From contig JAFAEX010000219.1 of assembly GCA_023423795.1 (NCBI GenBank), forward strand, positions 1 to 12,918: 12,918 nt of DNA, given 5' to 3'. Under the pieces are notes generated by a model that was given only the letters and a program-made list of their open reading frames with translations, was not told the origin of the DNA and did not search any database. The DNA is from Chloroflexota bacterium. Its GTDB lineage: Bacteria; Chloroflexota; Chloroflexia; Thermomicrobiales; UBA6265. A program made the translations under genes and the position numbers. This document shows positions 1-7,094 of this stretch, one piece after another. The number at the start of each line of letters is the position of its first letter. Positions within the stretch are counted from its first letter, which is position 1.

Positions 1-135
1 GTCGCGGGTCGTATGGGCGCGACGATCGCGGTTGCCAAAACCGATCTGGCCATCGCCCGCGCCCGGGATCTTCGCAACGGACGTGTTCCCGTTCCCTACG
101 CGCCTACCCCCAGTGTTTCGTCCAGCCAGTCGTAA
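1..135 (+). CDS. possible 3' end of an unidentified gene cut by the window edge
   Basis: Reading from base 1 in frame 1 there are 44 sense codons before a TAA at 133-135. The translation includes a plausible stretch (RMGATIAVAKTDLAIARAR) followed by a low-complexity tail (TPSVSSSQS). I do not recognise the family. The frame would run convergently into the end of the hydrolase gene and overlap its last 40 bases. Third codon positions are only moderately GC-rich, so the frame could also be non-coding. The other two plus-strand frames are open here too, which weakens the call. Confidence 0.22.
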   Translation, partial: VAGRMGATIAVAKTDLAIARARDLRNGRVPVPYAPTPSVSSSQS

Positions 136-1472
136 AGCCGCTGGTGGTACAGTGAGCGGGCCATCGTTTCGCAATGCATGCCCGCGCCTTCCGCCATCGT
201 GAAGGGTACGAGGACCTTCGGCGCAGTGGTCGCCTCGTAGAGCAAAGGCGCGCCGGCGGCGATCGGGTCGGCCTCCGGGTGGGAGATGAACGTCGGGCAG
301 GCGATGTTCTTCGCGTACGGCGAAAGTTCGAACGTCGAAAACTCGACGGCGAAGTCGTACAGGTTGTCCACGCCGTTGACCCAGAACCCGCGCTGGATGA
401 TCGACCAGCGCATCATCGGCGGCGCGTCGGGGCCCTTTAGCCACGCTTCCATCGGTTCGAAGATGGCAGGATCGACGTCGGGGAAGGCTGCCTTTTGCTC
501 CGCGGTCAGGTCGAGCGCGGCGAGCACCGCGTCGCGCTCGTCCCACTGCCCGGGGTCGGCCACCAGCGCGGCGATCCGGTGCTCGAACGCCGCCGCCCGC
601 GGCGCGAGGTACCCGCCAAGACTCCAGCCGGAGAGGACGATCTTCTCCGGGTCGATTTCCGATCGGGTCAGGGCGTAATCCACGACCGGGGTGACGACGG
701 TCTCCCAGTCCGGGCGGAGGTGCAGGCCGTCGATGAAGAGGTTGCGGCCCTGCCCGGGGCCGTCGAAGAGCAGCACGTTGTAGCCGCGCCGGATGCCGGC
801 TTCGGCGTGGGCGAAGTACCCCTCATGGATGGTGGAGTCGTAGCCGTTGACGCTGATGAGCGTCGGCCTCGGCGCGCCCGAATCGTCAACCATGACGAGA
901 TACCCCGGCATCGAAGCGCCCTCGAACGGAATCTCGATGGGCTCGACCGGGAAGTCGCTGAGGGCGGCGCCGTTGCGGAAGGTTGCCGTTTCGGCCTCGT
1001 AAGCCGCCACCAGCCGCGGGTCGGTCGGCTCGCCATAGAGGGGGAAGTAGGAGACGCGGTAGTAGTTGGAAGCGCGGTAGTAGGCTTCGCGGGCGCTGAC
1101 CCGGCGCCCCTTGGCGGCGCACTCGTCGGCGATGGCCATCACCCGATCGGCGGTCGCCGTCCACTCCCGGTGCCAGTCCTCCAGCGTGCCGTCGCCGCCG
1201 ACCCGCTGGATGGTGACCATGCACTCGCCGAAGTCCGCGCCGCCGCTGCGGATGTAGTCGAGGGCGCGGTTGCCGAACGCGTCCCACATCGGGTTCTCGC
1301 TCAGGAGCGGCCGCAATTCGGTACCCTCCCCCCGTGCTACGGGCGTGGCGTCCTGTGCTGAGGCCCGCGATTGGCCGCCGACGAGGGATGCCGCGCCGAC
1401 GCCGCCGGCCACGATCGCGCCACGCCGCGAGAGACGCTGGCCGGCGATGGGATTGGGGTGTTTCTGGGACAA
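96..1472 (-). CDS. exported alpha/beta hydrolase (FrsA / dihydroxypseudooxynicotine-hydrolase-like)
   Basis: The product has 458 residues. It opens with a twin-arginine-like leader (LSRRGAIVAGG around residues 14-24) and a probable cut after A-S-A at about 39, before QDATPVA. It is therefore probably exported by Tat and acts outside the membrane. Residues about 55-175 are helical, like the cap of FrsA-type and C-C-cleaving hydrolases. The catalytic core starts around 180. It contains NGYDST (209-214, oxyanion side), the nucleophile elbow GWSLGG with Ser284, a likely acid Asp402 in HPEADP, and a likely base His433 in GAGMHCE. The start is TTG, chosen because an AAGGAG sequence lies 6 bases upstream and the leader begins there. 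Family knowledge covers carboxylesterases, peptidases and C-C hydrolases of aromatic side chains; the substrate cannot be read from sequence. It stands alone on its strand, divergent from the zinc operon. Confidence 0.9.
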   Translation of the reverse strand: MSQKHPNPIAGQRLSRRGAIVAGGVGAASLVGGQSRASAQDATPVARGEGTELRPLLSENPMWDAFGNRALDYIRSGGADFGECMVTIQRVGGDGTLEDWHREWTATADRVMAIADECAAKGRRVSAREAYYRASNYYRVSYFPLYGEPTDPRLVAAYEAETATFRNGAALSDFPVEPIEIPFEGASMPGYLVMVDDSGAPRPTLISVNGYDSTIHEGYFAHAEAGIRRGYNVLLFDGPGQGRNLFIDGLHLRPDWETVVTPVVDYALTRSEIDPEKIVLSGWSLGGYLAPRAAAFEHRIAALVADPGQWDERDAVLAALDLTAEQKAAFPDVDPAIFEPMEAWLKGPDAPPMMRWSIIQRGFWVNGVDNLYDFAVEFSTFELSPYAKNIACPTFISHPEADPIAAGAPLLYEATTAPKVLVPFTMAEGAGMHCETMARSLYHQRLYDWLDETLGVGA

Positions 1473-1478
1473 GACACG

Positions 1479-1484
1479 CTCCTT
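1479..1484 (-). promoter_or_regulatory. ribosome binding site deciding a TTG start
   Basis: AAGGAG on the minus strand lies 6 bases before TTG at 1472-1470. No ATG or GTG occurs at the beginning of the leader, so this site is the reason for choosing the TTG start of the hydrolase. Confidence 0.7.
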
Positions 1485-1532
1485 CGCGTTGGGCGAGCCG
1501 TGACCGGCGCCGTCGTTTTGACCTGGCGATCC

Positions 1533-1560
1533 ATACTACAGGCATCGTCCCGGACGTAAA
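1533..1560 (-). promoter_or_regulatory. candidate promoter of the alpha/beta hydrolase gene
   Basis: On the minus strand TTTACG (1560-1555) and TAGTAT (1538-1533) are separated by 16 bases. Each matches the housekeeping sigma consensus at 4 of 6 positions. Transcription would begin near 1526 and leave a leader of about 50 bases. The prediction rests on consensus matching only. Confidence 0.35.
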
Positions 1561-1704
1561 GGGACCGAGGTACGCCGTTCTCCCGATTGAACTGGCGCGT
1601 TCACGGCGAAGCACCGGCGATCATGCGAGGATGCGGACGATTTCGCCGAACCGGCGAACGCACGCATGAGGGCGTGTTCGGGGTCCCTGCGAACGCAGCC
1701 ATCC

Positions 1705-1788
1705 CGTCATGCCGAGCTTGGCGAGGGATCTCCTCCATTCCTCGACGCTCGACTCGTTTTCGAGACCCCCAGCCGTATCGGGATGACG
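1705..1788. repeat. diverged copy of an interspersed inverted repeat
   Basis: The left end, CGTCATGCCGAGCTTGGCGA and on to 1732, matches the left arm of the repeat at 11479-11559 (CGTCATCCCGAGCCTGTCGA) with few changes. The right end CGGGATGACG (1779-1788) matches the last ten bases of that element's right arm. Between them is a small CTCG-TTTT-CGAG hairpin (1753-1764). The two arms here no longer pair well beyond their outer ends. This looks like a non-coding dispersed repeat family (REP- or MITE-like). Such CGTCAT...GGATGACG elements are widespread in GC-rich bacterial genomes. Confidence 0.6.
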
Positions 1789-1806
1789 ACGGTAGGCTCC
1801 GACGGA

Positions 1807-1835
1807 TTGACACGTTGTCTCAATAGCGATAGGCT
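1807..1835 (+). promoter_or_regulatory. candidate promoter with overlapping dyad upstream of znuA
   Basis: A perfect TTGACA (1807-1812) is followed after 17 bases by TAGGCT (1830-1835), a weak -10. The same TTGACA starts an imperfect 17-base dyad, TTGACAC-GTT-GTCTCAA (1807-1823), in which 6 of 7 arm positions pair. A repressor bound there would cover the -35 box. Zinc importers are normally repressed by zinc-loaded Zur, so a Zur-like operator is the natural guess. The sequence is not a Zur box that I recognise. Confidence 0.4.
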
Positions 1836-1899
1836 GACCGCGCTCAACCGGCCGGGGAGGATCGCGTGCTCCTGTCCCGCGCACACAGGATGCCGCCAA

Positions 1900-2946
1900 A
1901 TGCCTCGATCCGTTCCCCTCGCAGCCCGGTCGTCTTCCCGCCGCGCCCTGCTGGCGGGCGTGGCCGCCTCCGGGGTCGCCCTGCTGTTTGGCACCGCCGC
2001 CCACGCGCAGGAGGCGTCTCCCGCGGGAGATCCGCTGGCGATGCTGCCGCCCGATCCCGACCTGCCGGCCGGCGAACCGCGCGCCGAGGGGCCGCTGCGG
2101 GTCATCGCCACCACCGGCATCCTCGCCGATCTCGTCCGGCAGGTGGGCGGGCAGCGGGTGGACGCCCATTCGGTGCTGCCGGCGAACGCCGACCCCCACG
2201 ATTTCGAACCGACCCCGCAGGACGTCGCCGCCATCGGCGAGGCCGACCTGCTGGTCGAGCACGGACTCGGGCTGGACAGCTGGGCGGGGCAACTCATCGC
2301 CGCCTCCCCAGGCACGCCGCTGATCACCGCGTCCGACGGCGTCGAGTTGCGGCACGCCCACGCCCACGCCGACGAGGACCACGAGGACGACGGGCACGGC
2401 CACGACCACGAGGGCGAGGACGACCCGCACTGGTGGTTCGACCCGACCCGCGCCGCGACGGCCGTGCAGACCATCACCGCCGGTCTCACCGCGGCAGACC
2501 CGGCCGGGGAAGCGACCTACCGGGCGCGGGCCGATGCCTATGCCGCCTTCCTGCTGGAGATGGACGCGGCCATCGCGGCCGCCATCGCCACGATCCCGCC
2601 GGAGCGGCGGCGCATCGTCACCAACCACGACGCGCTCGGCTACTACGCCGACCGCTACGGGTTGGAGGTCGTCGGCACCGTCATCCCCGGCTTGGCGACG
2701 ACGGCGGAGCCCTCGGCGGCCGAGGTCGCGGCGTTGCTCGACGCGATCGCGGCCAGCGGCGTGCCGGCGATCTTCGCCGAAACGACGACCTCGCCCCGGC
2801 TGGCGGAGTCGCTCGCCGCCGAGGCGGGGATCGTCGTGATCGACGACCTCTACACCGACACGCTCGGCGAACCGGGCTCCGGCGCGGACACCTACGCCGG
2901 GCTGCTCCGGACCGACACCGCGATCGTCGTCGAGGCGCTGCGGTGA
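1900..2946 (+). CDS. znuA: zinc ABC transporter substrate-binding protein (ZnuA/TroA family)
   Basis: This is a 348-residue extracytoplasmic metal-binding protein that delivers Zn(II), or possibly Mn(II), to the ZnuB/ZnuC importer. A leader with SSRRALLAG (12-20) looks Tat-like and ends at A-H-A|Q near residue 36. The TroA-family metal ligands can be placed at His100 (ADPHDFEPTP), His177 (DPHWWFDP), His243 (TNHDALGYY) and Asp320 (LYTDTLG). A loop rich in His, Asp and Glu spans residues about 152-175. Such loops are typical of zinc rather than manganese binding proteins. ATG 1900 is preferred because the leader begins there and AGGA lies at 1887-1890; the frame is open upstream to 1666 but that part does not look like protein. 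Its stop overlaps the znuC start (GTGA), so the two are translationally coupled. The dyad at 1807 is the likely regulatory site. Confidence 0.93.
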   Translation: MPRSVPLAARSSSRRALLAGVAASGVALLFGTAAHAQEASPAGDPLAMLPPDPDLPAGEPRAEGPLRVIATTGILADLVRQVGGQRVDAHSVLPANADPHDFEPTPQDVAAIGEADLLVEHGLGLDSWAGQLIAASPGTPLITASDGVELRHAHAHADEDHEDDGHGHDHEGEDDPHWWFDPTRAATAVQTITAGLTAADPAGEATYRARADAYAAFLLEMDAAIAAAIATIPPERRRIVTNHDALGYYADRYGLEVVGTVIPGLATTAEPSAAEVAALLDAIAASGVPAIFAETTTSPRLAESLAAEAGIVVIDDLYTDTLGEPGSGADTYAGLLRTDTAIVVEALR

Positions 2947-3719
2947 GCGGCGGTTCGGGGCCGGCGCGCCTGCGCACCGACGGGCTGAGCGTCCACTTCG
3001 GCGACCGCTCGGCGCTCGATTCCGTCGATGTCGCGTTCGCGGCCGGTGAGACGACCAGCATCCTCGGGCCGAACGGGGCCGGGAAATCCACGCTGTTGCG
3101 CTGCCTCGCCGGGATGCTGCCGCCCACCCACGGCGCGGTGCTGCTCGACGGCCAGCCGGTCAACGGCCCGACCCCGCGTGTTGTGTACGTGCCGCAGCGG
3201 TCGGCGGTGGACTGGTCGTTCCCGATCTCGGTGCTGGACGTCACGCTGATGGGCGTCGGGTTGCGCCGCTCCCGCTGGCGGCCGTTGGGCGGCTCCGACA
3301 AGCACGCGGCACTGGCCGCGCTGGATAACGTCGGCATGCGGCGGCTCGCCGGGGTTCAGATCGGGCAGTTGTCCGGCGGCCAGCAGCAGCGCGTCTTCCT
3401 CGCCCGCGCGCTCCTGCAGGAGGGCGATGCATACCTGCTCGACGAACCGTTCACCGGGGTGGACGTGCCGACCCAGCACCTGCTGGTCGAACTCTTCGAC
3501 CGGATGAAGCGGCAGGGCAAGACCATCATTTACGCCACCCACGACCTCGCGCTCGCCGCTGCCTCCTCGGATCGGGTGCTGCTGCTGAACCGGCGGCTGG
3601 TCGCCGACGGCCCGCCCGGCGCCGTCCTCACCGAGGCGGCGTTGCGGGCGACCTTTGGCGGACAGGCGGTCATCCCCGTCCCGGCGCATCCCGGCGTGAG
3701 CGTGGGGGTGCCGGCGTGA
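2943..3719 (+). CDS. znuC: zinc/manganese ABC transporter ATP-binding protein
   Basis: This 258-residue ATPase energises the metal importer from the cytoplasmic side. It shows Walker A GPNGAGKST (42-50), the Q-loop in YVPQRSAVDWSFPISVLDV (82-100, a sequence typical of Zn/Mn importer ATPases), signature LSGGQ (143-147), Walker B with YLLDEP (164-169) and the switch histidine in ATHDLA. The GTG start at 2943 overlaps the znuA stop, with GAGG at 2932-2935 as ribosome site. The stop again overlaps the next start. Its frame is open far upstream through znuA, but that part is arginine-rich shadow sequence. Whether the metal is zinc or manganese cannot be told from this subunit; the binding protein favours zinc. 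Confidence 0.93.
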   Translation: MSGGSGPARLRTDGLSVHFGDRSALDSVDVAFAAGETTSILGPNGAGKSTLLRCLAGMLPPTHGAVLLDGQPVNGPTPRVVYVPQRSAVDWSFPISVLDVTLMGVGLRRSRWRPLGGSDKHAALAALDNVGMRRLAGVQIGQLSGGQQQRVFLARALLQEGDAYLLDEPFTGVDVPTQHLLVELFDRMKRQGKTIIYATHDLALAAASSDRVLLLNRRLVADGPPGAVLTEAALRATFGGQAVIPVPAHPGVSVGVPA

Positions 3720-4672
3720 ACCCTGTCGAGTTCCTCGTCGCACCGCTGCGCCACGGGTTCATGCAGCACGCGATGCTGGCGATCGTGATCGTCGGCGTCA
3801 TCTGCGGCGTCATCGGCACCTTCGTGACGCTGCGCGGGCTGGCCTTCATGGGCGATGCGCTCGCGCACGCGATCTTCCCCGGCGTGGTCATCGCCTTCGT
3901 GCTGGGCGGCAACTACCTCGTCGGCGCGCTGATCGCGGCCACGATCGTCTCGCTCGGGATCGGGCTGGTGTCGCAAAGCGGCCGGCTGTCGAACGACACC
4001 GCGATCGGGGTGCTCTTCGCCGGCGCGTTCGCGCTCGGGGTGGCGATCATTTCCGCCCAGCGCACCTACGCCCGCGACGTGACGACGTTCCTGTTCGGTT
4101 CGATCCTCGGCGTCAGCCGCGACGACCTGCTGCTGTCGGCGGCAATCGGCGCGCTGGTGCTGCTGGCGATGCTGCTGTTCCGCCGCGAACTGGTGACGGT
4201 CGCCTTCGACCGCACCTTCGCCCGCTCGCTGGGGATGAACCTCTGGGGCTGGGACCAACTGTTCCTGCTGATGCTCTCGCTGGCGATCGTGGTCTCGCTG
4301 CAAACGGTCGGCAACATCCTCGTGCTGGCGATGCTGGTAACCCCGGCGGCGACCGCCCGCCTGCTCACCGACCGGCTGCCGACGACGATCGGGCTGGCGG
4401 CGCTGATCGGCGCGTTCTCCGGCGCGGCCGGGCTCTACGTCTCCTACTATGCCGGCGTCGCTTCCGGCGCGAGCGTGGTGCTGGTGGCGACCGTGCTGTT
4501 CGCCCTCGCGCTGCTGTTCTCGCCGAAGACCGGGCTGCTCACGACGCGCGTGGCGCGCTGGCTCCATTTCCCGCATCCTGAACGGGACGCGTTCCCTGAC
4601 GGCGCGCAGCAGCCGGATTCGGACGGCGGGGCGGCGGTTCCCGCCGCGCAGCGAGGAGCGAGGCAGGCATGA
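3716..4672 (+). CDS. znuB: zinc/manganese ABC transporter permease (ABC-3 family)
   Basis: This 318-residue integral membrane protein has about eight or nine hydrophobic helices. It carries the ABC-3 landmarks: LRGLAFMGDALAHAIFPGV near residues 40-60, NDTAIGVLFAGAFALGV near 93-110, and SLQTVGNILVLAMLVTPAATA near 200-220. It forms the membrane channel with ZnuC on the inside and ZnuA outside. The start is GTG at 3716, overlapping the znuC stop (GTGA). The last 30 or so residues are a hydrophilic Asp/Ala/Gln-rich tail after the final helix. They are encoded over a 7-bp hairpin (4631-4647) just ahead of the ribosome site of the next gene, whose ATG overlaps this stop (ATGA). Confidence 0.93.
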   Translation: MNPVEFLVAPLRHGFMQHAMLAIVIVGVICGVIGTFVTLRGLAFMGDALAHAIFPGVVIAFVLGGNYLVGALIAATIVSLGIGLVSQSGRLSNDTAIGVLFAGAFALGVAIISAQRTYARDVTTFLFGSILGVSRDDLLLSAAIGALVLLAMLLFRRELVTVAFDRTFARSLGMNLWGWDQLFLLMLSLAIVVSLQTVGNILVLAMLVTPAATARLLTDRLPTTIGLAALIGAFSGAAGLYVSYYAGVASGASVVLVATVLFALALLFSPKTGLLTTRVARWLHFPHPERDAFPDGAQQPDSDGGAAVPAAQRGARQA

Positions 4673-5046
4673 AGGTCGCGTACGTGTTCAGCACATCCGG
4701 CCACACGGCGTCCTACAAGCTGGGCAAGATGATCCTGCCGCAGCTGGAGGCCGGCAACCACGGGGCCGAGGTCGTCGGCATGATGTTCTTCGACGACAAC
4801 AATTACGTCCTCCGCTCCGGCGACCCGATCGGCGAGCGGCTGGCGAAGGTCGCGAAGGAGCAGGGCATCCTGCTGATGATGTGCGACCAGTGCGCGATCG
4901 AACGTGGGCTGGCCGAGGGAGAGCCGGGGACGGTGCCCAGCGGCGTCTCCTGCGTCGGCACGGTCGAAGGCGTGCAGGTCGGTTGCTTCCCCGACCTCTA
5001 CGCCGCGCTCTCCGGCAACCCGCCGGACCAGGTAATCACGCTGTAA
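4669..5046 (+). CDS. DsrE-like small cysteine protein coupled to the zinc importer
   Basis: This 125-residue cytoplasmic protein resembles the DsrE/DsrF-like fold and, from memory, the SaoD-type branch. It has a beta-strand start (KVAYVFSTSGHTASYKLGK), a small glycine/aspartate-rich middle and a CxxC motif, MMCDQCA (Cys72 and Cys75), with two more cysteines (Cys95 in GVSCVG, Cys106 in VGCFPD). In the DsrE family a conserved cysteine carries persulfide sulfur between partners; whether that holds here is unknown. The ATG overlaps the znuB stop (ATGA), and AGGAG lies at 4654-4658, so it belongs to the znu operon. A thiol-rich protein made with a zinc importer could handle zinc, sulfur or redox state. 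That is inference. A terminator-like hairpin follows at once. Confidence 0.85.
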   Translation: MKVAYVFSTSGHTASYKLGKMILPQLEAGNHGAEVVGMMFFDDNNYVLRSGDPIGERLAKVAKEQGILLMMCDQCAIERGLAEGEPGTVPSGVSCVGTVEGVQVGCFPDLYAALSGNPPDQVITL

Positions 5047-5066
5047 CGAGTCGAGCAGTCGAGGAG

Positions 5067-5096
5067 GACGCGGCCGGCGCCAGCGCCGGCTGCGTC
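5067..5096 (+). terminator. GC-rich hairpin ending the znu operon
   Basis: GACGCGGCCGGCGC (5067-5080) pairs with GCGCCGGCTGCGTC (5083-5096), 14 positions with one G-U pair and a tight loop. It begins 20 bases after the stop of the DsrE-like gene and is followed by TTCGTGTTCTCGTC, which is only moderately T-rich. An intrinsic terminator is likely but not certain. Confidence 0.6.
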
Positions 5097-5162
5097 TTCG
5101 TGTTCTCGTCCCTCACCGGTGAAGGTTCTCCGCGATGACCGCCAGGCGCGGCGTGGTACGTG

Positions 5163-5180
5163 GCTTGCGTCTAGGCAAGC
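5163..5180. other. small inverted repeat upstream of the helical protein gene
   Basis: GCTTGC (5163-5168) and GCAAGC (5175-5180) are perfect complements around GTCTAG. The site lies about 48 bases before the start at 5228 and could be an operator or leader hairpin. With only 6-bp arms it could also be chance. Confidence 0.25.
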
Positions 5181-5227
5181 GACGGCGGAGCACGCCGCAG
5201 ACCCGCATTGAGGAGATGGGAGACCCG

Positions 5228-5860
5228 ATGGACGACAAGAGCCAGAAGACGATTGCCGACTACGTTGGCGACATGGTCGCGCTCAACAGCCACATCGAGG
5301 AGGCGCTCGACCGGCAGTTGACGATGGACAACGACATCCCCGTGGCCAAGACCGCGATCCAGGGCTTCCACGACATGGTGAAGGCCCAGCGCGACGCGCT
5401 GAAGGCCTACCAGGAGGAAGTCGGCACGACCGCCGGCAACCCGATCGCCGAGGTCGGCTCGAACCTGCTCGGCAAGGCCGCCGGCATGATCGACAAGGTC
5501 CGAGCCGAGGGCGTCTCCAAGGCCCTGCGCGACGACTACACCGCCTTCAACCACGCCTCCATCGGCTACACGATGCTCTACACCACCGCGACCGCGCTCG
5601 GCGACCAGCGCACGGCGCGAATGGCGCAGCAGGGCCTGGAGGCCTACGCCGGCGCGGTGCAGAAGATCAACCACATCATCGGCGAGGTGGTGGTCGCCGA
5701 ACTCCGCAAGGACGACCACAAGATCACCGGCTCCAGCGCGGCGCAGGACACCCAGAAGATGGTCGACCGCGCCTGGCGCGAGACCTCGGATTCCGGCCGC
5801 ATGATGGCTGGAATGCACGGCTCGATGGGCTCTTCGTCCGAAGCCGCCACCGGCGTCTAA
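5228..5860 (+). CDS. helical protein, possible ferritin-like fold, function unknown
   Basis: The product has 210 residues, no signal peptide and no hydrophobic membrane segment. It appears to be almost all helix: about 5-35, 37-65, 98-125 and 126-160, an arrangement that would suit a four-helix ferritin-like bundle. Residues His22, Glu24/25, His48, His109, His149 and Glu153 (HIIGE) could be metal ligands, but I cannot assign a diiron site. A low-complexity Ser/Met/Gly tail (GRMMAGMHGSMGSSS) ends it. ATG 5228 is preferred over upstream in-frame starts because GGGAG (5218-5222) sits 5 bases before it, and because the upstream extension is Arg-rich and unlike the rest. It is separated from the znu operon by a hairpin and so probably has its own promoter. 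The role is unknown; metal or oxidative-stress handling is a guess from fold and position. Confidence 0.85.
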   Translation: MDDKSQKTIADYVGDMVALNSHIEEALDRQLTMDNDIPVAKTAIQGFHDMVKAQRDALKAYQEEVGTTAGNPIAEVGSNLLGKAAGMIDKVRAEGVSKALRDDYTAFNHASIGYTMLYTTATALGDQRTARMAQQGLEAYAGAVQKINHIIGEVVVAELRKDDHKITGSSAAQDTQKMVDRAWRETSDSGRMMAGMHGSMGSSSEAATGV

Positions 5861-5927
5861 CACGCGCACCCCAGATTCGCGTCTCGCTCGATCCTGATCT
5901 GTCAGACCCAGAAGAGGCGCGCTCCGC

Positions 5928-5955
5928 GATCCCCGGTCCATTCGGGCCGGGGGTC
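5928..5955 (+). terminator. hairpin terminator after the helical protein gene
   Basis: GATCCCCGGTCC (5928-5939) pairs with GGGCCGGGGGTC (5944-5955) over all 12 positions, two of them G-U, around the loop ATTC. GTTCCTTG follows. It lies 68 bases after the stop at 5860 and 59 bases before the next gene, as expected of an intrinsic terminator. Confidence 0.65.
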
Positions 5956-6014
5956 GTTCCTTGCCCCGCAATTCGGCGCTATCCTGCCGGGACGTCGCTG
6001 GGGAAGGGGTAGGG

Positions 6015-7094
6015 ATGACTGCCATCGATTCGCCGATGCGCGTGCGCGAGGACGACCTGACGGCGTTCGCCGCGGCACTGTTGGTTCGGCTGGGCGTGCC
6101 GGCGAACCGGGCGGCGCGCGCCGCCGAAACGCTCGTGCTGGCCGACCTGCGCGGCGTTTCCTCACACGGCGTGGCCCGGCTCGGGATGTACGCCCGGCGG
6201 ATCGCATGCGGCACGATCGACCCGGCTGCCGAACTGACCGTCGTTCGCGAATCCCCGGCGACCCTCGCGCTGGACGCCGGCGACGGCCTTGGCCTCGCCC
6301 TCGCGCCCGAGGCGACGGACCGCGCGATCGCCAAGGCGTCCGAGACCGGGCTGGCGTTTTGCACCGTTCGCAACAGCAGCCATTTCGGCATCGCCGGGGC
6401 CTACGCATTGCAGGCGGCGCGCGCCGGTCTCGGCGCGATCGCGATGACCAACGCCGGACCGAACGTCGCCCCGACCGGCGGCGCGCAACCGATGCTGGGC
6501 ACCAACCCGATCGCCTTCGCCGTTCCGATCGGCGAGGGCGAGCCGCCGCTGGTGCTGGACATGGCGACCTCGGCGGTCGCCCTCGGCAAGATCGAAGTGG
6601 CGCGCCGGGCAGGATCGGCCATCCCCGCCGGCTGGGCGCTGGACGAAACCGGCTCGGTCACCACCGACCCGTTCGCCGCCCGCTGGCTCCTGCCGTTGGG
6701 CGGGCACGCCGAAACCGGCGGCCACAAGGGCTACGGGCTCGCTCTGATGGTGGACATCCTGTGCGGCCCGCTGGCCGGTTCGCTCTGGGGCACGCACCTG
6801 GCAACGCTGCAGCGGGCCGACGTCCGTTCCGGCATCGGCCACGCGTTCCTGGTCTGGCGCATCGACGCCTTCCGCGACCCGGACGAGTTCGCGGCCGACC
6901 TCCGCGCCATGCTCGCCGAGTTGCGCGCGTGCCCGCCCGCGCCCGGATCCGGTCCCGGCTGCGTACTCATCCCCGGAGACCCGGAGGCGGCCGCCACCGC
7001 CGCCAACCGCGACGCCGGCATCCCGCTGGACGCCGGCGTCGCGGCGGAACTGCGCGAACTCGGCCGGGAATTGGAGGTTGATTTCCCTAGCTAG
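6015..7094 (+). CDS. Ldh-family NAD(P)-dependent oxidoreductase (malate/L-lactate dehydrogenase type)
   Basis: This 359-residue cytoplasmic enzyme belongs to the malate/L-lactate dehydrogenase family, which is unrelated to classical LDH/MDH. It reduces or oxidises 2-keto/2-hydroxy acids or cyclic imino acids. Landmarks are DLRGVSSHGVARLGMY (44-59, with the catalytic-type His51), NSSHFGIAG (120-128), GPNVAPTGG (148-156), LGTNPIAFAVP (161-171), the dinucleotide-contacting GGHKGYGLAL (235-244), and SLWGTH. The length fits the family. ATG 6015 is chosen because AAGGGG (6004-6009) lies 5 bases before it; the open frame upstream lacks family sequence. Known family substrates include malate, lactate, ureidoglycolate, 2,3-diketogulonate and piperideine-2-carboxylate, and nothing here selects among them. 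It is transcribed toward the polyamine operon, so the two are probably not co-regulated. Confidence 0.92.
   Translation: MTAIDSPMRVREDDLTAFAAALLVRLGVPANRAARAAETLVLADLRGVSSHGVARLGMYARRIACGTIDPAAELTVVRESPATLALDAGDGLGLALAPEATDRAIAKASETGLAFCTVRNSSHFGIAGAYALQAARAGLGAIAMTNAGPNVAPTGGAQPMLGTNPIAFAVPIGEGEPPLVLDMATSAVALGKIEVARRAGSAIPAGWALDETGSVTTDPFAARWLLPLGGHAETGGHKGYGLALMVDILCGPLAGSLWGTHLATLQRADVRSGIGHAFLVWRIDAFRDPDEFAADLRAMLAELRACPPAPGSGPGCVLIPGDPEAAATAANRDAGIPLDAGVAAELRELGRELEVDFPS
7083..7094. other. short palindrome across the stop codon
   Basis: At the end of the oxidoreductase gene the sequence TTCCCTAGCTAGGGGAA contains CCCTAGCTAGGG, a perfect 12-base palindrome that includes the TAG stop. It abuts the larger inverted repeat. 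I can assign no function to it. Confidence 0.35.

Larger units (their letters stand above)
1473..1899. other. divergent intergenic region between hydrolase and zinc operon
   Basis: This 427-base gap has no convincing gene. From left to right it holds the hydrolase ribosome site and promoter, about 145 bases in which I see no signal, a diverged copy of an interspersed repeat (1705-1788), and a promoter with an overlapping dyad for znuA (1807-1835). A strong GGGGAGG (1854-1860) sits before a GTG at 1866 that is out of frame with znuA. That GTG frame stays open but encodes an arginine-rich sequence with no sign of being a protein. Confidence 0.6.

Noticed and set aside
2340..2430. His/Asp-codon-rich stretch looking like a tandem repeat
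   Set aside because: It encodes the metal-binding loop of ZnuA, and its repetitiveness follows from the amino-acid composition.
1866..2942. Open frame from GTG 1866 behind a strong GGGGAGG that runs through znuA into znuC
   Set aside because: The translation over znuA is arginine-rich and featureless, while the znuA frame shows all TroA-family ligands. The Shine-Dalgarno-like sequence is noted, but I do not accept a gene.
3530..4576. 348-codon minus-strand frame opposite znuC and znuB
   Set aside because: It is composed almost only of Arg, Gln, Asp, Glu and His, the usual reverse image of a GC-rich membrane-protein gene.
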